A stretch of 64,000 bases of DNA. It comes from Saccharopolyspora soli. Lineage in GTDB: Bacteria > Actinomycetota > Actinomycetes > Mycobacteriales > Pseudonocardiaceae. Shown here one piece after another: positions 9,528 through 19,397 of the stretch (its first letter is position 1; each line of letters starts with the position of its first letter). Location: contig NZ_JALBWV010000045.1 in NCBI RefSeq assembly GCF_022678645.1, positions 1 to 64,000 on the forward strand, in the 5' to 3' direction. The notes below the pieces were generated by a model, which saw only the letters and a list, made by a program, of their open reading frames with translations, was not told where the DNA came from and made no database searches. Made by a program: the position numbers and the translations under genes.

Positions 9528-9595
9528 GGGTAGTTCCTTCCTAGTTCTTGCGTTCTCGCCGCGGACCGCTGGCCCGCGGCAGCTTGGGGGTTCGC

Positions 9596-10576
9596 TCAGG
9601 GGCAGACGGCGACCTGGGCGGCGTAGGACAGCCCAGCTCCGAAGCCCACGAGCAGCATCACGGCACCGCTGGGGATTTCACCCGCCGCCCGCATGTGGTC
9701 GATGGCCAGCGGGATGGACGCCGACGACGTGTTGCCGGAGTAGACGATGTCACGCGCGACCACCAAGTCGTCACGGGCACCCTTGCTCTGCAGCTTCTTG
9801 CCGATGGCCTCGACGATCCGCAGATTCGCCTGGTGCGGCACCAGGACGTCCACATCGGAGAGCTGCAGTCCGGCCGCCTCGACCGCGCGGATCGCCACCG
9901 GGGCGATCTGGGTGGTGGCCCACCGGAAGACCGTCTGGCCCTCCTGGTGGATGTACTTGTTGTCGCGCAGGTGGATGGTGTCCGCCAGATCACCTGCGTT
10001 GCCCAGCACACCCGGACCGAGCTCCGGTTCCTCGGCCGGACCGACCACTGCCGCACCGGCGCCGTCGGCGAAGATGATGCAGTTCGCCCGGTCCTCCCAG
10101 TCCAGCCACTCCTGGAACCGCTCCGAGCCGATCACCAGCACGTTGCGGGCCGAACCAGCGCGCACCGCGTCCGAGGCGGCGGACAGCGCGTAGACGAAAC
10201 CGGCGCAGCAGGCGTTGAGGTCGTAGGCGCTCTTGGCCTTGATACCGATCTGGTCGGCGACCTGGGCGGCGGCGTTGGGAATGCCGCCCTGCATCGTGCA
10301 GGTGGCGACGACCACCTGGTCCACTTCGGACGGCGCCAGGCCGGAGTTGGCGATCGCCTTCGCACCCGCCTCGACCGCCATGCTGACCACGGTCTGGTCG
10401 TCATCGCCCAGCCGCCGGTGGATGATGCCGACGCGCTGCCGGATCCACTCGTCGTTGGTGTCCACGATCTTGGCGAGATCGTCGTTGGTGACGATCCGGT
10501 TGCCCTGCGTGCTGCCGAAGCCGAGCAACCGGGTGGCGGCTGGCATGGCGGTTTGCGCAATGCGGGGTCGGGTCAC
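9596..10576 (-). CDS. fabH: Beta-ketoacyl-ACP synthase III
   Basis: A 326-residue initiating condensing enzyme that joins an acyl-CoA starter to malonyl-ACP. The catalytic triad is visible: Cys124 in NACCAGFVYAL, His in VPHQANLRI and Asn in YSGNTSSASIP. The start overlaps the fabD stop by four bases. Actinobacterial FabH usually accepts branched starters; specificity cannot be read from the sequence. Confidence 0.97.
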   Translation of the reverse strand: MTRPRIAQTAMPAATRLLGFGSTQGNRIVTNDDLAKIVDTNDEWIRQRVGIIHRRLGDDDQTVVSMAVEAGAKAIANSGLAPSEVDQVVVATCTMQGGIPNAAAQVADQIGIKAKSAYDLNACCAGFVYALSAASDAVRAGSARNVLVIGSERFQEWLDWEDRANCIIFADGAGAAVVGPAEEPELGPGVLGNAGDLADTIHLRDNKYIHQEGQTVFRWATTQIAPVAIRAVEAAGLQLSDVDVLVPHQANLRIVEAIGKKLQSKGARDDLVVARDIVYSGNTSSASIPLAIDHMRAAGEIPSGAVMLLVGFGAGLSYAAQVAVCP

Positions 10577-11493
10577 GCGTCGCTCCCAAGCAGGTCGGTG
10601 ACCTTGTCCAGGTCATCAGGGGTCTTCAGGGCAACGGACTTGACGCCCTTGAGCTCGCGGCGCACCAGGCCGCTCAGGGTGCCCGCGGGCGGGAACTCCA
10701 CGACCCCGGTCACCCCGCGGTCGGCCAGCGCGGCCATGCAACTGTCCCAGCGCACCGGGCTGGTCACCTGGGCGACCAGGCGGCGCAGGATTTCGGCGGC
10801 CGCGGTGACCACCGAACCGTCCGCATTGGACAGCAGCGGCAGCGCGGCATCGCTCGCGGTCACCTTTTCCGCGTGCTTGGCCAGGGTTTCCTGGGCGGGT
10901 GCCATGAATCGGGTGTGGAACGCACCGGCCACCGGCAGCGGGCGGACCCGTGCGTCGGCGGGCGGTTCCTCGGCGAGCTGCGCCAATGCGGGCAGCCGAC
11001 CAGCAGCGACGATCTGACCCGCGCCGTTGCGGTTCGCCGGGTCGAGACCGAGGAGGTCGAGGTGGTTGACGACGGTGTCCGGGTCGCCGCCGAGCACGGC
11101 GGACATGCCGGTCGGCTCCAGCGCGCATGCCGCGGCCATCTCCCGGCCGCGCACGGCGGCCAGCACGACCGCGTCGTCGAAGGTCAGGACACCGGCCACC
11201 GCCGCGGCGGCCAGTTCGCCGACGGAGTGCCCGGCGACCGGGGTGTCAGCCGGGATCGTCACGCGGCGACGCAGTTCGTCGGCGGCGATCAGCGACAGCG
11301 CCACCACCAGCGGTTGGGTGACCGCGGTGTCCTTGATCTCGTCCGCCTCGGCGGTGGTGCCGAGGCGGATCAGGTCCAGGCTGGTGAGCTCGGACCAGGC
11401 GCCGAGGCGTTCGGCGACCCCGTCCAGTTCGAGCCAGGGGTTGAGCATCCCAGGGGCCTGCGACCCCTGTCCGGGGGCTAGAAGCGCGATCAC
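10573..11493 (-). CDS. fabD: Malonyl-CoA:ACP transacylase
   Basis: A 306-residue enzyme transferring malonyl from CoA to ACP. It starts with the LLAPGQGSQ oxyanion motif and has the active serine (Ser90) in AGHSVGELAAAA and the catalytic histidine in VAGAFHTRFM. I chose GTG at 11493 because GQGSQ should be at about residue 8-12; the frame is open further upstream but without family similarity. It is the first structural gene of the operon, behind a 196-base leader. Confidence 0.95.
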   Translation of the reverse strand: MIALLAPGQGSQAPGMLNPWLELDGVAERLGAWSELTSLDLIRLGTTAEADEIKDTAVTQPLVVALSLIAADELRRRVTIPADTPVAGHSVGELAAAAVAGVLTFDDAVVLAAVRGREMAAACALEPTGMSAVLGGDPDTVVNHLDLLGLDPANRNGAGQIVAAGRLPALAQLAEEPPADARVRPLPVAGAFHTRFMAPAQETLAKHAEKVTASDAALPLLSNADGSVVTAAAEILRRLVAQVTSPVRWDSCMAALADRGVTGVVEFPPAGTLSGLVRRELKGVKSVALKTPDDLDKVTDLLGSDA

Positions 11494-11553
11494 GCTTGCT
11501 ACTGAACACGTCCCGAGGCGATCGACGTGATGTCGACGGAGACGAAGTCCGGA

Positions 11554-11567
11554 CCACAAAGTTGTGG
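11554..11567. promoter_or_regulatory. Palindrome in the fabD promoter region
   Basis: CCACAA-AG-TTGTGG is a perfect 6-2-6 inverted repeat 60 bases upstream of the fabD start. Its place between the regulator gene and the operon it presumably controls makes it a candidate operator for the PucR-type protein. No published consensus is invoked. Confidence 0.4.
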
Positions 11568-11634
11568 AGTGTCTACAAGCCAGCCGGTAGCGGGGCGGTG
11601 TCAGGACGTGAATTGTTGTTGGCTGTGTCCGGTT

Positions 11635-11672
11635 GGTGACCGATCAGTGAACACCGGTGAAGATCGGTCACC
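11635..11672. terminator. Stem-loop between fasR-like gene and fabD
   Basis: GGTGACCGAT and ATCGGTCACC form a perfect 10-bp stem with an 18-base loop that itself contains CACCGGTG. It lies 18 bases past the regulator stop, so it may end or attenuate that transcript, or act as a second operator. Confidence 0.45.
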
Positions 11673-11689
11673 GCGGGTGATCGCGGCGG

Positions 11690-12904
11690 TCACCAGAGAC
11701 CTCGGGCCTTGGCGAGCCGCCCCACCGCCAGGCCGATGCGCAGGACGTGCGCGTCGCGGGCGTTGGACGGGATGCGGCCGGTGAGTTCCGCGACCCGGCG
11801 CAGCCGGTAACGGACGGTGTTCGGGTGCACGTACAGCTGCCGCGCGCAGTTCTCCAGCACGCCGCCGACCTCCAGGTACGTGTCGACGGTCTCCATCAGC
11901 GAGCCACCGGCGTCCACCAGCGGCAGCACGATCCGCTCGACCAGCTGCCGCTCGGCCTCCGGGTCACCCGCCAACGCCCGCTCCGGCAGCAAGTCGCCGG
12001 AGGGCACCGGGCGCGGCGCGGTCGGCCACGCCACCACGGCCCGCAGCGCGGACATCGCGTCGCCAGCCGACCGGTGCGCCTCGGCCAGGCTCGGCACGGT
12101 CGGCCCGACCACGACCGGACCGTCGTCGAATGCCTCGGCCAGCCGCTTCGCGGCTTCCTGGTTGGCGCGTTCGTCGTCCGGACCGCCGAAGACCACCACC
12201 AGCCGACTGCCCTGCACCCCGAGCAGCACCGGGCAGCCGACCCGCGCCGCGCGGCTGCGCACCTGGTAGACGATGGTAGGCGGGTCGTCCGAGGGGGCGT
12301 TGCCGACCAGCACGGTCGCCTCCGAGGACGGCTCCCAGCCCAGCGCGGCGGCGCGGGACAGCAGCGACTCCTCGGCGTCGCCACGCACGATGCCGTCCAC
12401 CACCAGCGCTTCCAACCGCGCGTCCCACGCGCCGCGGGCCTCCGCGGCGGCGGCGTAGGAGGTGGCCGCGGCGAAGGCGATCTCCCGCGTGTAGCGCAGG
12501 ATCGACTCGGTCAGCATGGTGCGTTCGTGCTCTTCGTCGGCCAGCTCGGGCAGGCGCTGCTCGAAGACGTCGATCGCGACCCGCACCAGTTCCAGGGTCT
12601 GCCGCAGGCTGACCCACCGGGACAGGTCTCGGGGCGCGGCGCGGAACGCCTCGGCGGTCAACCGGATCGCCTCGGTCGGGTCCTGCAGCCACGCCACGAA
12701 GTTGGCGACCCCGGTCTGGGTCACCAGCAGCACGCTGGCCCGCTGGTCGGCGGGCAACCGCCGGAACCACGGCAGCCGCTGCTCCATCGCGCTGATGCTG
12801 GCGCTGGCCAGCCCCCCGGAACCACGTTCCAGGCGGCGCAGAGTGCCCGCGGAGATCTGCCGCTGCGTACCGGTATCCCGCTCACCTGCGCGTTCGGTAC
12901 TCAT
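11690..12904 (-). CDS. fasR: PucR-family transcriptional regulator (FasR-like)
   Basis: A 404-residue regulator with a long sensory region and a C-terminal PucR-type helix-turn-helix (ENCARQLYVHPNTVRYRLRR at about 360-380). A PucR/CdaR-type protein directly upstream of fabD-fabH-acpP-fabF is the arrangement of Streptomyces FasR, an activator of the fatty-acid operon; the role here is inferred from this synteny. The ATG at 12904 follows CTGGAGGC. Confidence 0.88.
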   Translation of the reverse strand: MSTERAGERDTGTQRQISAGTLRRLERGSGGLASASISAMEQRLPWFRRLPADQRASVLLVTQTGVANFVAWLQDPTEAIRLTAEAFRAAPRDLSRWVSLRQTLELVRVAIDVFEQRLPELADEEHERTMLTESILRYTREIAFAAATSYAAAAEARGAWDARLEALVVDGIVRGDAEESLLSRAAALGWEPSSEATVLVGNAPSDDPPTIVYQVRSRAARVGCPVLLGVQGSRLVVVFGGPDDERANQEAAKRLAEAFDDGPVVVGPTVPSLAEAHRSAGDAMSALRAVVAWPTAPRPVPSGDLLPERALAGDPEAERQLVERIVLPLVDAGGSLMETVDTYLEVGGVLENCARQLYVHPNTVRYRLRRVAELTGRIPSNARDAHVLRIGLAVGRLAKARGLW

Positions 12905-13115
12905 GCCTCCAGAATCGCACGCCACCGATCAGCCCCGGCGGGCAGCAGTGGTCGACCGGGCGGACGCGCAGCGGTTCGGGAATCGACGAATGTCATCTCA
13001 TCGAATTAATTGAAACGCTCTTTCGGGCTGCCTGTCGCGGTTGCTGCTCGTCGCGGCCGCAGGAAACGATCTCCGGCACACGCGAATTCGCAGCTGTTTC
13101 GTCGAGGGGAAAATA

Positions 13116-13856
13116 GTGGGAACTCTCCAGCAGGGATTGGCGCAGGCATGGGTCGCGGTCGCGACCTTCGTCCCGAAACTGGTCGTATTCATCATCATCG
13201 CGCTGGTCGGCTGGCTGATCGCGAAGGCGGTCGCCAAGGGGATCCAGATCGTGTTCGCCCGGCTCGGATTCAACCGGCTGCTGGCCAGATCCGGGCTCGG
13301 CGAACTCACGTCGAAATCGAACATCGACGTGGCCAGCGTGTTGGTGAAACTGGTCCACTACTTCATCCTGCTCATTTTCGTCCAGCTCGCGCTGGGCGTT
13401 TTCGGGCCGAATGCGATCAAGGACCTCATCGACGTCGTGCTGCTGTTCCTGCCGCGGATCGTGGTGGCCATCGTGCTGGTGCTGATCGCCGCGGCGATCG
13501 GTCGGGCGGTCGCCGACCTGGTGCGCGGCGCGCTGGGCAACCGGGCGATCGGCTCGGCGCTGGCCAAGATCACCTTCGGGTTCATCGTCGCGCTCGGCGT
13601 GATCGCCGCGCTGAACCAGATCGGCATCGCCCTCACCGTCACGACGCCGGTGCTGATCGCGGCACTGGCCGCGGTGGCGGGCGTGATCGTCGTCGGAGTT
13701 GGCGGCGGTCTGATCCAGCCGATGCAGCAGCGCTGGAGCCGGTGGCTGGACAACGCCGAGGCGCAGTTCACCGGCGGTTCGCCGGATGCGGCCTCGAACG
13801 GCGCGAAGCCCAGCAAGGCCCAGGCCGAAGACGTCCGGGTGGAAGGCCACGCGTGA
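13116..13856 (+). CDS. Conserved TM-helix (MscS-related) membrane protein
   Basis: A 246-residue protein with at least four hydrophobic helices (about residues 16-38, 66-85, 97-120 and 158-195) and a glycine-rich last pore-like helix (AAVAGVIVVGVGGGL). The pattern, including a repeated LAKITFGFIVALGVIAALNQ-type segment, fits the conserved TM-helix repeat family related to small mechanosensitive channels. The start is a GTG after GAGGGGAAAA. The C-terminus is polar and Ala/Lys-rich. Ion-channel function is not shown. Confidence 0.8.
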   Translation: MGTLQQGLAQAWVAVATFVPKLVVFIIIALVGWLIAKAVAKGIQIVFARLGFNRLLARSGLGELTSKSNIDVASVLVKLVHYFILLIFVQLALGVFGPNAIKDLIDVVLLFLPRIVVAIVLVLIAAAIGRAVADLVRGALGNRAIGSALAKITFGFIVALGVIAALNQIGIALTVTTPVLIAALAAVAGVIVVGVGGGLIQPMQQRWSRWLDNAEAQFTGGSPDAASNGAKPSKAQAEDVRVEGHA

Positions 13857-13991
13857 CCACGTGTCGCCAGCAACGACGATCGGGGCTCACCCGGTGGGTG
13901 GGTCCCGACTTTTTCACGCACTTGGCCGTGGTCGCCCACGCCTTGGCACGACACTATGAGGGAACGGATCAAGCCGGGAGAGTGATCAGCA

Positions 13992-14876
13992 GTGGCCTTG
14001 CCCCTCGTCTGGCTCGCCGACGTGTTGCGCGCAGCCGGGTTGACGGTGGTCGAAACCGATGGTTGGCGGGATCGGACCGCGACGTCGGGATCGCAACCGG
14101 CACCCGTCGGCGTGCTCGAACACCACACCGCGACGCCTGCGTCTTATGAGAACCCCGCGCCCAGCGTGCAGCTGTGCATCGACGGCCGCCCCGACCTGGC
14201 CGGTCCGCTGTGCCACGCGGTGATCGGATTCGACGGCGTCTTGCACCTGATCGCCGCCGGGCGGGCCAACCACGCCGGGAAGGCGAAGGCATCGGGCCCG
14301 AACCCGGAGGGCGACGGCAACACCCTCTACGTCGGTTTCGAATGGGACTACCAGGGCGTGGACCAGGGGCCGAGCCCGGAGCAGTACAGCGCGGCGCTGC
14401 GGGCCACCACGGCGGTGCTCAACCACCTGGGCCGCCCGATGGACGCCGCACGCGGTCACAAGGAGACGAGCGTCACCGGCAAGATCGACCCCGGTCACGT
14501 GGACATGGACCAGTTCCGCGCCGAACTCGGAAAAAAGGAGCAGGAGGACGACATGACCCCGGAACAGGACGCGATTCTGCGGCGTCTGGAGCACGAACTG
14601 CTCGGCCCGCGCGGGCCGCAGGGCGAGATCCAGGGCTGGCAGACCGAGGTCGGTCCGCGCACGATCGTCGCGATGCTCGTCGACCTGGTCAACGGGCTGG
14701 TGGCGAACCAGCAGAGTTCGGCCGTTCCGGCGCAGGGGCTCGACGGGGCAGCGATCAAGGCGGCTTTCCAAGCCCTGCCACCAGATCAGGCCGCGCCGCT
14801 GCTGGCCGAACTGGTCCGCATCCAGCAAGCCCGCCAGCTCACCCCCGAGCAGCAGGCCGAGCGCTCCCAGCAGTAG
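13992..14876 (+). CDS. Phage-type peptidoglycan amidase on the chromosome
   Basis: A 294-residue protein with a PGRP/amidase_2 domain at residues 1-178: zinc ligands in EHHTATP (His44/45) and ARGHKETS, with the GKIDPGHVDM motif after it. Residues 1-178 are closely similar to the prophage endolysin at 52050-53000, with long identical runs such as LIAAGRANHAGKAKASGPNP. The C-terminal half differs and has the LEHELLGPRGPQGE segment seen in actinophage lysins. It has no visible signal peptide and no holin beside it. It lies 5.7 kb outside the prophage, among host genes, so it is either a relic or a domesticated lysin. Confidence 0.9.
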   Translation: MALPLVWLADVLRAAGLTVVETDGWRDRTATSGSQPAPVGVLEHHTATPASYENPAPSVQLCIDGRPDLAGPLCHAVIGFDGVLHLIAAGRANHAGKAKASGPNPEGDGNTLYVGFEWDYQGVDQGPSPEQYSAALRATTAVLNHLGRPMDAARGHKETSVTGKIDPGHVDMDQFRAELGKKEQEDDMTPEQDAILRRLEHELLGPRGPQGEIQGWQTEVGPRTIVAMLVDLVNGLVANQQSSAVPAQGLDGAAIKAAFQALPPDQAAPLLAELVRIQQARQLTPEQQAERSQQ

Positions 14877-14928
14877 CGGCGGTGCCGAATCCCGTCCGGC
14901 CTGCCGGGTCGGGCGGGATTCGTCGGGT

Positions 14929-15162
14929 TCAGCTCTCCCGTGCGGCGCGGTGCTGGGCCCGTTGGTCGCGGCGGCGCTGGAGGCGTTTGACCAGGGTCGG
15001 CTGCTGCCGCAGCGCCTCCGGTTCGTCCAGCAACCGGTTCAGCCGCTGGTAGTAGCGGGTGGGGGAGAACCCGAACCGTTCCTGGATGATCCGTTCCTTG
15101 TTGCCCTGGTAGTGCCAGTGCTCCTGCTCGAAGGCGAGGATGGCGCGGTCCATGTCGTTCAC
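14929..15162 (-). CDS. DUF3263 family protein
   Basis: A 77-residue basic protein of the actinobacterial DUF3263 family, recognised by AILAFEQEHWHYQGNKE and RFGFSPTRYYQRLNRLLD, which resembles a helix-turn-helix. The GTG at 15162 follows GAGGAGGGAC. It may bind DNA; function is unknown. Confidence 0.88.
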   Translation of the reverse strand: MNDMDRAILAFEQEHWHYQGNKERIIQERFGFSPTRYYQRLNRLLDEPEALRQQPTLVKRLQRRRDQRAQHRAARES

Positions 15163-15370
15163 CGGCGTCCCTCCTCGGTTGTCGATCAGCAGTCGATCAG
15201 AGTCTACCGACAGGGGCACGGGTGTTCGATCGGCCATCCGGGCCGAAGTCAGCGGCCCGGCCAGGTCACCAGGTCGATCGGCATGACCCGATCGAGGCTG
15301 TGATCCATCCCACGTGTCGGTGTCGGAACAGATCCGCGGACGCACGATGTTGACCAGGTCGAACAGAAGT

Positions 15371-15506
15371 CGTGCGCTCCGGGGCTCGGTGCAAATCCGA
15401 ACCGGCGGTGAAAGTCCGCGAACCGGCGTCGCCAGGTGGCAGACGTCGGCCGATCCGGTGAAATTCCGGGACCGACGGTGAAAGTCCGGATGGGAGGCAG
15501 CGCACG
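15371..15506 (+). ncRNA. FMN riboswitch (RFN element)
   Basis: The conserved RFN blocks are all present: GGGCTCGGTG with AAATCCGAACCGGCGGTGAA early, then CCGATCCGGTGAAATTCC and GACGGTGAAAGTCCGGATG late. The closing P1 helix is perfect: CGTGCGCT at 15371-15378 pairs with AGCGCACG at 15499-15506. It binds FMN and lies 98 bases upstream of the transporter gene, so high FMN should shut off riboflavin uptake. Confidence 0.95.
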
Positions 15507-15523
15507 GGCGGCCGCAAGCCGGT

Positions 15524-15544
15524 CGTCGGCGTGCCGCGCCGACG
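15524..15544 (+). promoter_or_regulatory. Hairpin in riboswitch expression platform
   Basis: CGTCGGCG and CGCCGACG form a perfect 8-bp stem around TGCCG, 18 bases after the aptamer. There is no U-run, so it may act by blocking translation or through Rho rather than as an intrinsic terminator. This reading is inferential. Confidence 0.45.
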
Positions 15545-15604
15545 GTCGTCGGCTCGAGCTGCTCGCGTACCCCGGTGCGTTCGTGGCCGGTGGGAGGAGC
15601 GGGC

Positions 15605-16246
15605 GTGCGGGCTGTCGCGGAATGGGTGCTCGGCAACGGGATCACCGTGCTGGGGCAACAGATCTCCTGGGCGGAACTGGTCGGGCAGTTGTGCGCGCTC
15701 GCCGTGGTCTTCCTCGCGCAACGCCGAACGTTGGCGACCTGGCCGGTGCAGGTGTCCGCGACGGTGCTGCTGTTCGCCGTCTACGCCTCCGCCCACCTGG
15801 GCGGCCTGGCCATCCGGCAGGTGGTGATCCTGCTGATCTCCATCTACGGCTGGTGGGCCTGGAACCGCCGCAGCGACCCGGTTTACGGCGTCGCGGTGCG
15901 CAAGGCCCGCGGCGTGGAACGGCTGGCGCTGATCGCCCTGCTGCTCGTCGGCACGGCCGCGTTCGCACTGCTGCTCACCGCGCTGGACGCCTCGTGGGCG
16001 CCGTGGCCGGACGCCTGGATCTTCATCGGCACCCTGGTCGCGTTCTGGGCGCAGGGGCGCGGTCTCGTCGAGTTCTGGCTGGTCTGGCTGGCCGTCGACG
16101 CGGTCGGCGTCCCGCTGCAGATCGCCTCCGGCCTCTACTTCAGCGCGGCGATCTACGTGATCTTCGCCGCGCTGGTCATCCACGGCTGGTGGAGCTGGAA
16201 CCGCACCGCCAAAATCCAACGAACCCGCGAATCCGCCGCGACCTGA
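15605..16246 (+). CDS. ribM: Riboflavin transporter, PnuC/RibM family
   Basis: A 213-residue membrane protein with about seven hydrophobic helices and the PnuC signatures ISIYGWWAWNRR and LVIHGWWSWNR. PnuC proteins take up nicotinamide riboside, but members under an FMN riboswitch (RibM/PnuX of corynebacteria and streptomycetes) import riboflavin, and the riboswitch just upstream makes that the better call. The GTG at 15605 follows GGGAGGAGC. Confidence 0.9.
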   Translation: MRAVAEWVLGNGITVLGQQISWAELVGQLCALAVVFLAQRRTLATWPVQVSATVLLFAVYASAHLGGLAIRQVVILLISIYGWWAWNRRSDPVYGVAVRKARGVERLALIALLLVGTAAFALLLTALDASWAPWPDAWIFIGTLVAFWAQGRGLVEFWLVWLAVDAVGVPLQIASGLYFSAAIYVIFAALVIHGWWSWNRTAKIQRTRESAAT

Positions 16247-16260
16247 CCCGTTCGGGGAGG

Positions 16261-16309
16261 AGTGAAGGGCACCTTTGACCGGCTTACCCGGTTAAAGGTG
16301 CCCTTCACT
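16261..16309. terminator. Bidirectional terminator hairpin
   Basis: AGTGAAGGGCACCTTT at the left is perfectly complementary to AAAGGTGCCCTTCACT at the right, and the stem continues with ACCGG/CCGGT around CTTAC. Placed between the convergent ribM and aceE genes, it can terminate both. This AGTGAAGGG-type hairpin is of a kind I associate with Pseudonocardiaceae genomes. Confidence 0.85.
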
Positions 16310-16336
16310 CAGTCTCTGGTGCGCTCGCGAGCGGTG

Positions 16337-19105
16337 TCAGGCGACGCCGGGGTCTGAGGTCTGCGGACCAGCGGCCCGGACGTCGTCCAAGCGGTACCGG
16401 CGGGTCGCCTCGACGACCGTGGCCTTGTCCACCTCCCCGGCGCGCGCTAGCGCGGCCAACGTCGCGACCACTGTGGACTCCGCGTCCACCAGGAACACCC
16501 GTCGCGCGGCGGGCCTGGTGTCGGAGAACCCGAATCCGTCGGCACCGAGGCTGACCATGTCGCCGGGGACCCACGGCCGGATCAGGTCCGGTACCGCGCG
16601 CATCCAGTCGCTGACCGCTACCACCGGCCCGGCGGCCTGCGACAAGGCCCGCGTCACGTACGGCACCTGCGGCTCGGCCTCCGGGTGCAGCAGGTTGTGC
16701 CGGTCGGCGGCTTCGGCTTCGCGTCGCAGCTGCGACCAGGACGTGGCCGACCACACGTCGGCCTGCACGCCCCACTCGTCGGCCAGCAGCTGCTGCGCCC
16801 GCAGGGCCAGCGGCATGATCACGCCAGACGCGAGGAGCTGGGCACGCGGCCCCGCGCCACCGGGCGCGGCCTGGTAGCGGTACAGGCCGCGCAGCAGCCC
16901 GGCGATGTCCAGGTCTTCCGGCTCGGCTGGTTGCTGGTAGGGCTCGTTGTAGACGGTCAGGTAGTAGAAGACGTTCTCGGCGTCCTCGCCGTACATCCGC
17001 CGCAGCCCGTCCTTGACGATGTGCGCCACTTCGAACGCCCACGCCGGGTCGTAGGCGATCACCGCCGGGTTCGTCGCGGCGATCAGCTGCGAGTGGCCGT
17101 CGGCGTGCTGCAGGCCCTCACCGGTCAGCGTGGTCCGCCCGGCGGTCGCGCCGAGCACGAAGCCGCGGGCCATCTGGTCGGCGGCGGCCCAGAAGCTGTC
17201 GCCGGTGCGCTGGAAGCCGAACATCGAGTAGAAGATGTAGACTGGGATCATCGGCTCGCCGTGCGTGGCGTAGCTGGTACCGGCCGCGGTGAACGACGAG
17301 GTCGATCCGGCCTCGTTGATGCCCTCGTGCAGGATCTGGCCCTGCTCGCTCTCCCGGTAGGCCAGCATCAGCTGGTAGTCCACCGGCGTGTAGAGCTGGC
17401 CGAGCGGGTTGTAGATCTTCTGCGACGGGAACATCGAGTCCATGCCGAAGGTGCGGGCCTCGTCCGGGATGATCGGCACGATCCGCGGCCCGATCTCGCG
17501 ATCCTTGGCGAGGTCCTTGAGCAGCCGGACGAAGGCCATCGTGGTGGCGACCTCCTGCCTGCCGGAGCCGCGTCGGATCACCTCGTAGACCTTGTCGCCG
17601 GGCAGCACCAGCGGCTTGGCCTTCACCCGGCGCTCCGGCAGGTAGCCGCCCAACTGCCGACGCCGTTCCTGCAGGTATTGGATCTCCGCCGAGTCCTGGC
17701 CCGGGTGGTAGTACGGCGGCAGGTAGGGGTCGAGGTCCTGGTCGCTGATCGGGATCCGCAGGCTGTCCCGGAACAGCTTCAGGTCGTCCAGGGTCAGCTT
17801 CTTCATCTGGTGGGTGGCGTTGCGGCCCTCGAAGTGCGGCCCGAGCCCGTAACCCTTGATCGTCTTGGCCAGGATGACGGTCGGCTGGCCGTGGTGCTCG
17901 GTGGCCGCCTTGTACGCCGCGTAGAGCTTGCGGTAGTCGTGACCACCGCGGCGCAGGCCCCAGATCTGGTCGTCGGTGAGGTGCTTGACCATCTCCTTGG
18001 TGCGCGGGTCGCGGCCGAAGAAGTGCTCCCGGACGAAGGCCCCGTCGTTGGCCTTGTAGGTCTGGTAGTCACCGTCCGGGGTGGTGTTCATCAGGTTCAC
18101 CAGCGCGCCGTCGCGGTCGGCGTGCAGCAAGGCGTCCCATTCGCGGCCCCAGATCACCTTGATGACGTTCCAGCCAGCGCCCCGGAAGAACGCCTCCAAC
18201 TCCTGGATGATCTTGCCGTTGCCGCGGACCGGGCCGTCCAGCTGCTGCAGGTTGCAGTTGATCACGAACGTGAGGTTGTCCAGACCCTCGTTGGCCGCGA
18301 CGTGCAGCAGGCCGCGCGACTCGGGCTCGTTCATCTCGCCGTCGCCGAGGAACGCCCAGACGCGCTGTTGGCTGGTGTCCTTGATGCCGCGATCGTGCAG
18401 GTAGCGGTCGAACCGGGCCTGGAAGATCGCGTTCATCGGCCCCAACCCCATGGACACGGTGGGGAACTCCCAGAACTCCGGCATCAGCCGGGGGTGCGGG
18501 TAGGACGGCAGACCGCCGCCGGGCCCGGCGTGCGAGTACTCCTGGCGGAACCCGTCGAGCTGGTCGGCGGACAGGCGGCCTTCCAGGAACGCGCGGGCGT
18601 AGATGCCGGGGGAGGCGTGGCCTTGGATGTAGAGGTGATCACCGCCGCCGGGGTTGTCCTTGCCGCGGAAGAACCAGTTGAAGCCGACCTCGTAGAGGCT
18701 GGCCGAGGACGCGAATGACGAGATGTGGCCGCCCACGCCGATGCCGGGGCGCTGCGCGCGGTGCACCATCATCGCGGCGTTCCACCGCATCCAGGCGCGG
18801 TACCGGCGTTCGGTCTCCTCGTCGCCGGGGAACCACGGCTCCTGCTCGGTGGGGATGGTGTTGACGTAGTCCGTGCTGGTCAGTGACGGAACACCGACGC
18901 CGCTTTCGCGGGCGCGCTGGAGCAACCGCAGCATCAGGTAGCGGGCGCGCTGCTGCCCGTTCGCCGACAGCACCGAGTCGAAGGACTGCAGCCACTCCTC
19001 GGTCTCCTGCGGATCGATGTCCGGCAGGTGGGAGGCGAGACCATCCCGGATGACCCGCACCCGCTGAGTGGGCGCGGCGTCGGCGTCGTTGTTGAGCGGG
19101 GACAA
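16337..19105 (-). CDS. aceE: Pyruvate dehydrogenase E1 component, homodimeric
   Basis: A 922-residue thiamine-diphosphate enzyme that decarboxylates pyruvate and acetylates the E2 lipoyl group. The N-terminal region ([29 protein letters not shown]-like), the ThDP-binding [12 protein letters not shown] loop with [16 protein letters not shown], and the transketolase-like EGINEAGS segment are all present, at family length. I chose the TTG at 19105 with GAGGAG upstream; the frame is open to 19198. It is divergent from the DUF3052 gene. Confidence 0.95.
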   Translation of the reverse strand: MSPLNNDADAAPTQRVRVIRDGLASHLPDIDPQETEEWLQSFDSVLSANGQQRARYLMLRLLQRARESGVGVPSLTSTDYVNTIPTEQEPWFPGDEETERRYRAWMRWNAAMMVHRAQRPGIGVGGHISSFASSASLYEVGFNWFFRGKDNPGGGDHLYIQGHASPGIYARAFLEGRLSADQLDGFRQEYSHAGPGGGLPSYPHPRLMPEFWEFPTVSMGLGPMNAIFQARFDRYLHDRGIKDTSQQRVWAFLGDGEMNEPESRGLLHVAANEGLDNLTFVINCNLQQLDGPVRGNGKIIQELEAFFRGAGWNVIKVIWGREWDALLHADRDGALVNLMNTTPDGDYQTYKANDGAFVREHFFGRDPRTKEMVKHLTDDQIWGLRRGGHDYRKLYAAYKAATEHHGQPTVILAKTIKGYGLGPHFEGRNATHQMKKLTLDDLKLFRDSLRIPISDQDLDPYLPPYYHPGQDSAEIQYLQERRRQLGGYLPERRVKAKPLVLPGDKVYEVIRRGSGRQEVATTMAFVRLLKDLAKDREIGPRIVPIIPDEARTFGMDSMFPSQKIYNPLGQLYTPVDYQLMLAYRESEQGQILHEGINEAGSTSSFTAAGTSYATHGEPMIPVYIFYSMFGFQRTGDSFWAAADQMARGFVLGATAGRTTLTGEGLQHADGHSQLIAATNPAVIAYDPAWAFEVAHIVKDGLRRMYGEDAENVFYYLTVYNEPYQQPAEPEDLDIAGLLRGLYRYQAAPGGAGPRAQLLASGVIMPLALRAQQLLADEWGVQADVWSATSWSQLRREAEAADRHNLLHPEAEPQVPYVTRALSQAAGPVVAVSDWMRAVPDLIRPWVPGDMVSLGADGFGFSDTRPAARRVFLVDAESTVVATLAALARAGEVDKATVVEATRRYRLDDVRAAGPQTSDPGVA

Positions 19106-19397
19106 GGGAACTCCTCGACTACGTCGTGGATGTGGCAGGGTGTCGAAGTGATGTCCGACACTCTCATGGTCCCCCATCTCGCCTGCCGATGCGTACACCG
19201 GCGGCAGGACCAGCGCGCATCAGGCTGTTGGCGCGGTGCTACCCGGTCTACAGTCGAGTCTCAACGCGTTGCTACGGCGTGTCGTGCCGTTAGCAGTTGC
19301 GCCGGTGGCGGTTCGCAGTGTTCGCTATCGGCCAGATCTGGAAGGTGTGCGGCGCCGAACGGTCGTCGCACCGGTGCATTGGAGGAGTGAGCAAACC

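Noticed and set aside
16685-18718. 677-codon plus-strand frame opposite aceE.
   Set aside because: Shadow of aceE; no motifs, no ribosome site.
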